From Spirochaetota bacterium (GTDB lineage Bacteria > Spirochaetota > JAGLSM01 > JAKPMW01), in contig JAKPMW010000178.1 in NCBI GenBank assembly GCA_029548715.1, positions 1 through 6,121 of the forward strand: 6,121 nt of DNA, written 5' to 3'. The position numbers and the translations under genes are program-made. Under the pieces are notes generated by a model. It made no database searches and was not told the origin of the DNA. It saw only the letters and a program-made list of their open reading frames with translations. Below are positions 5,111-6,121 of the stretch, one piece after another (the first letter of the stretch is position 1; each line of letters begins with the position of its first letter).

Positions 5111-6121
5111 TTATTCTCCCCGTACAACGACAATGGCCGGATTGTACCCTTTTGGATCAGACGGATGCCGGGAAGAAATCGTGATCGTATGCTTCCCGTT
5201 GGCAGGAATCGTATACAAAAACCTGTCCCTTCCGGTTCCCGGAATTTTTTTTACCGCACCCTGAACAGTCTCCCCCCGCTCTGTCCGCACAACGGATACC
5301 AGACTGACATCCGGCCCCCGCGAGGCTTCAAGCATGATACGGCCCTCCCATCCCGAAAGATCCTTGTCCGTAATGTGCACTCCGTGCAGCCTGGCACGAA
5401 AGAGCCGGCGAACGGGTGGTCCGGCCGGCTTCCCTGCGGCCGTGGCTGCAACACGGAAATTCCAGACACTATCGCTCATCTCCGGATCGGCCACTGACTG
5501 TCCAACCAGCCTGACGGTCCAGACCCCCGGCGCCGGCGGACTGATGAGGCAGTCCCAGCGTTCGCCGTTTTGCTCGGCCCAGGCATGCAACGGATACTCT
5601 TTTCCGGCAGCATCGTACAGACGAAGCGTCAGATGTGCATCCGGCTCAGCACGCAGTGAAAACCGGGCCCCCGCAGGTCCGGCCTCAAGGGTATCAAAGA
5701 GTTCGATACTGCGGGCCTGAATCCTCGTCAGCGAGATGCGGGACCGCATATCGTCAACAAACGAGAGTCCGTATTTCCTGAAGGTACGGTCCACCCGGGG
5801 CAGGGCAAACCATTCGTCAAGCGTCAGGCGTACATCCCCGAAATGTTGTGCCGGATCAACCGGGTAATGCACGAGGAGTTTGGCATCCGGATGAATCAGG
5901 AGATTGTTGATGCGGGTTTCATAGGCCATCATCGCACCACGCTTTCCATCACGGTAAAACACTCGGCTGTCCCCGCTGCAGTCGATGATATACCAGCGAC
6001 CATTGACCCGAACCGCATTGTAGGCATGGTACAATTTGTTGCCGGATTGCGAAACCGCTGCCTTGAGGTACGCCAGGACATACACGCACTCGAGTCCGGC
6101 CAGATCCGCCATCTCCTTGTA
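5111..6121 (-). CDS. Transglutaminase-like (kyphoscoliosis-peptidase type) protein, 5' end outside window
   Basis: The frame is open through the right edge, so these 336 residues are the C-terminal part of a longer protein. The ATG at 6112-6110 is internal, because family alignment continues into the preceding Tyr-Lys-Glu. YKEMADLAGLECVYV, KLYHAYNAVRVNGRWY and YIIDCSGDS reproduce the segment of a transglutaminase-like fold that follows the catalytic Cys, with the catalytic His (residue 32 of the visible part) and Asp (47) in place. The Cys should lie a few codons upstream, beyond the window. A section with INNLLIHPDAKLLVHYPVDP and TLDEWFALP is typical of kyphoscoliosis-peptidase-like proteins. 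Two beta-rich regions follow (about 140-220 and 235-336) that resemble Ig-like or C-terminal accessory domains. Such proteins are cysteine-protease-like, and export is likely but the N-terminus is not visible. The gene ends at TAA 5113-5111, followed by a probable terminator. It is GC-rich, unlike the island side of the tRNA. Confidence 0.88.
   Translation of the reverse strand, partial: YKEMADLAGLECVYVLAYLKAAVSQSGNKLYHAYNAVRVNGRWYIIDCSGDSRVFYRDGKRGAMMAYETRINNLLIHPDAKLLVHYPVDPAQHFGDVRLTLDEWFALPRVDRTFRKYGLSFVDDMRSRISLTRIQARSIELFDTLEAGPAGARFSLRAEPDAHLTLRLYDAAGKEYPLHAWAEQNGERWDCLISPPAPGVWTVRLVGQSVADPEMSDSVWNFRVAATAAGKPAGPPVRRLFRARLHGVHITDKDLSGWEGRIMLEASRGPDVSLVSVVRTERGETVQGAVKKIPGTGRDRFLYTIPANGKHTITISSRHPSDPKGYNPAIVVVRGE

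Overview
The window looks like a piece of a Gram-negative bacterial chromosome. The type of tyrosine recombinase, the bacterial tRNA and the sigma70-like promoters fit Proteobacteria or Desulfobacterota, and a Desulfovibrio-like host is my best but weak guess. Base composition is mosaic: the YaiI-family gene (2021-2473) and the transglutaminase-like gene (5111-6121) use many G/C third positions, while the ankyrin gene, the 1360-2010 stretch and the ATPase/DUF4276 operon are visibly more AT-rich.

Layout, left to right. (1) Positions 1-1359, minus strand: the N-terminal 453 residues of a secreted ankyrin-repeat protein whose 3' end lies outside the window. (2) Positions 1491-1598, minus strand: a 35-residue zinc-ribbon protein with its own good promoter (1638-1666) and Shine-Dalgarno sequence. 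(3) Positions 1667-1904: no convincing gene. (4) Positions 2021-2473, plus strand: a complete UPF0178/DUF188 (YaiI/YqxD) protein. (5) Positions 2592-4504, plus strand: a promoter and a two-gene operon with a 4-base ATGA overlap. It encodes an AAA/ABC-type ATPase (COG4637-like, 372 aa) and a DUF4276 protein (228 aa) with TOPRIM-like motifs. (6) Positions 4482-4835, minus strand: a decayed C-terminal fragment of a phage-type tyrosine integrase. (7) Positions 4907-4978, minus strand: a complete tRNA-Val(CAC) with its promoter. (8) Positions 5111-6121, minus strand: the C-terminal part of a transglutaminase-like (kyphoscoliosis-peptidase type) protein, cut at its 5' end by the window edge.

Interpretation. 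The arrangement of tRNA 3' end, then integrase remnant, then ATPase/DUF4276 operon is what a genomic island integrated at a tRNA gene looks like. The operon resembles two-component ATPase-plus-TOPRIM anti-phage modules (OLD, PARIS and AbiL type logic), so a split ATPase/nuclease-like defence cassette is the most interesting candidate system here. That role is inferred from families and context and is not shown by the sequence alone. The secreted ankyrin protein and the mini zinc ribbon are separate minus-strand genes with no evident functional tie to the operon.
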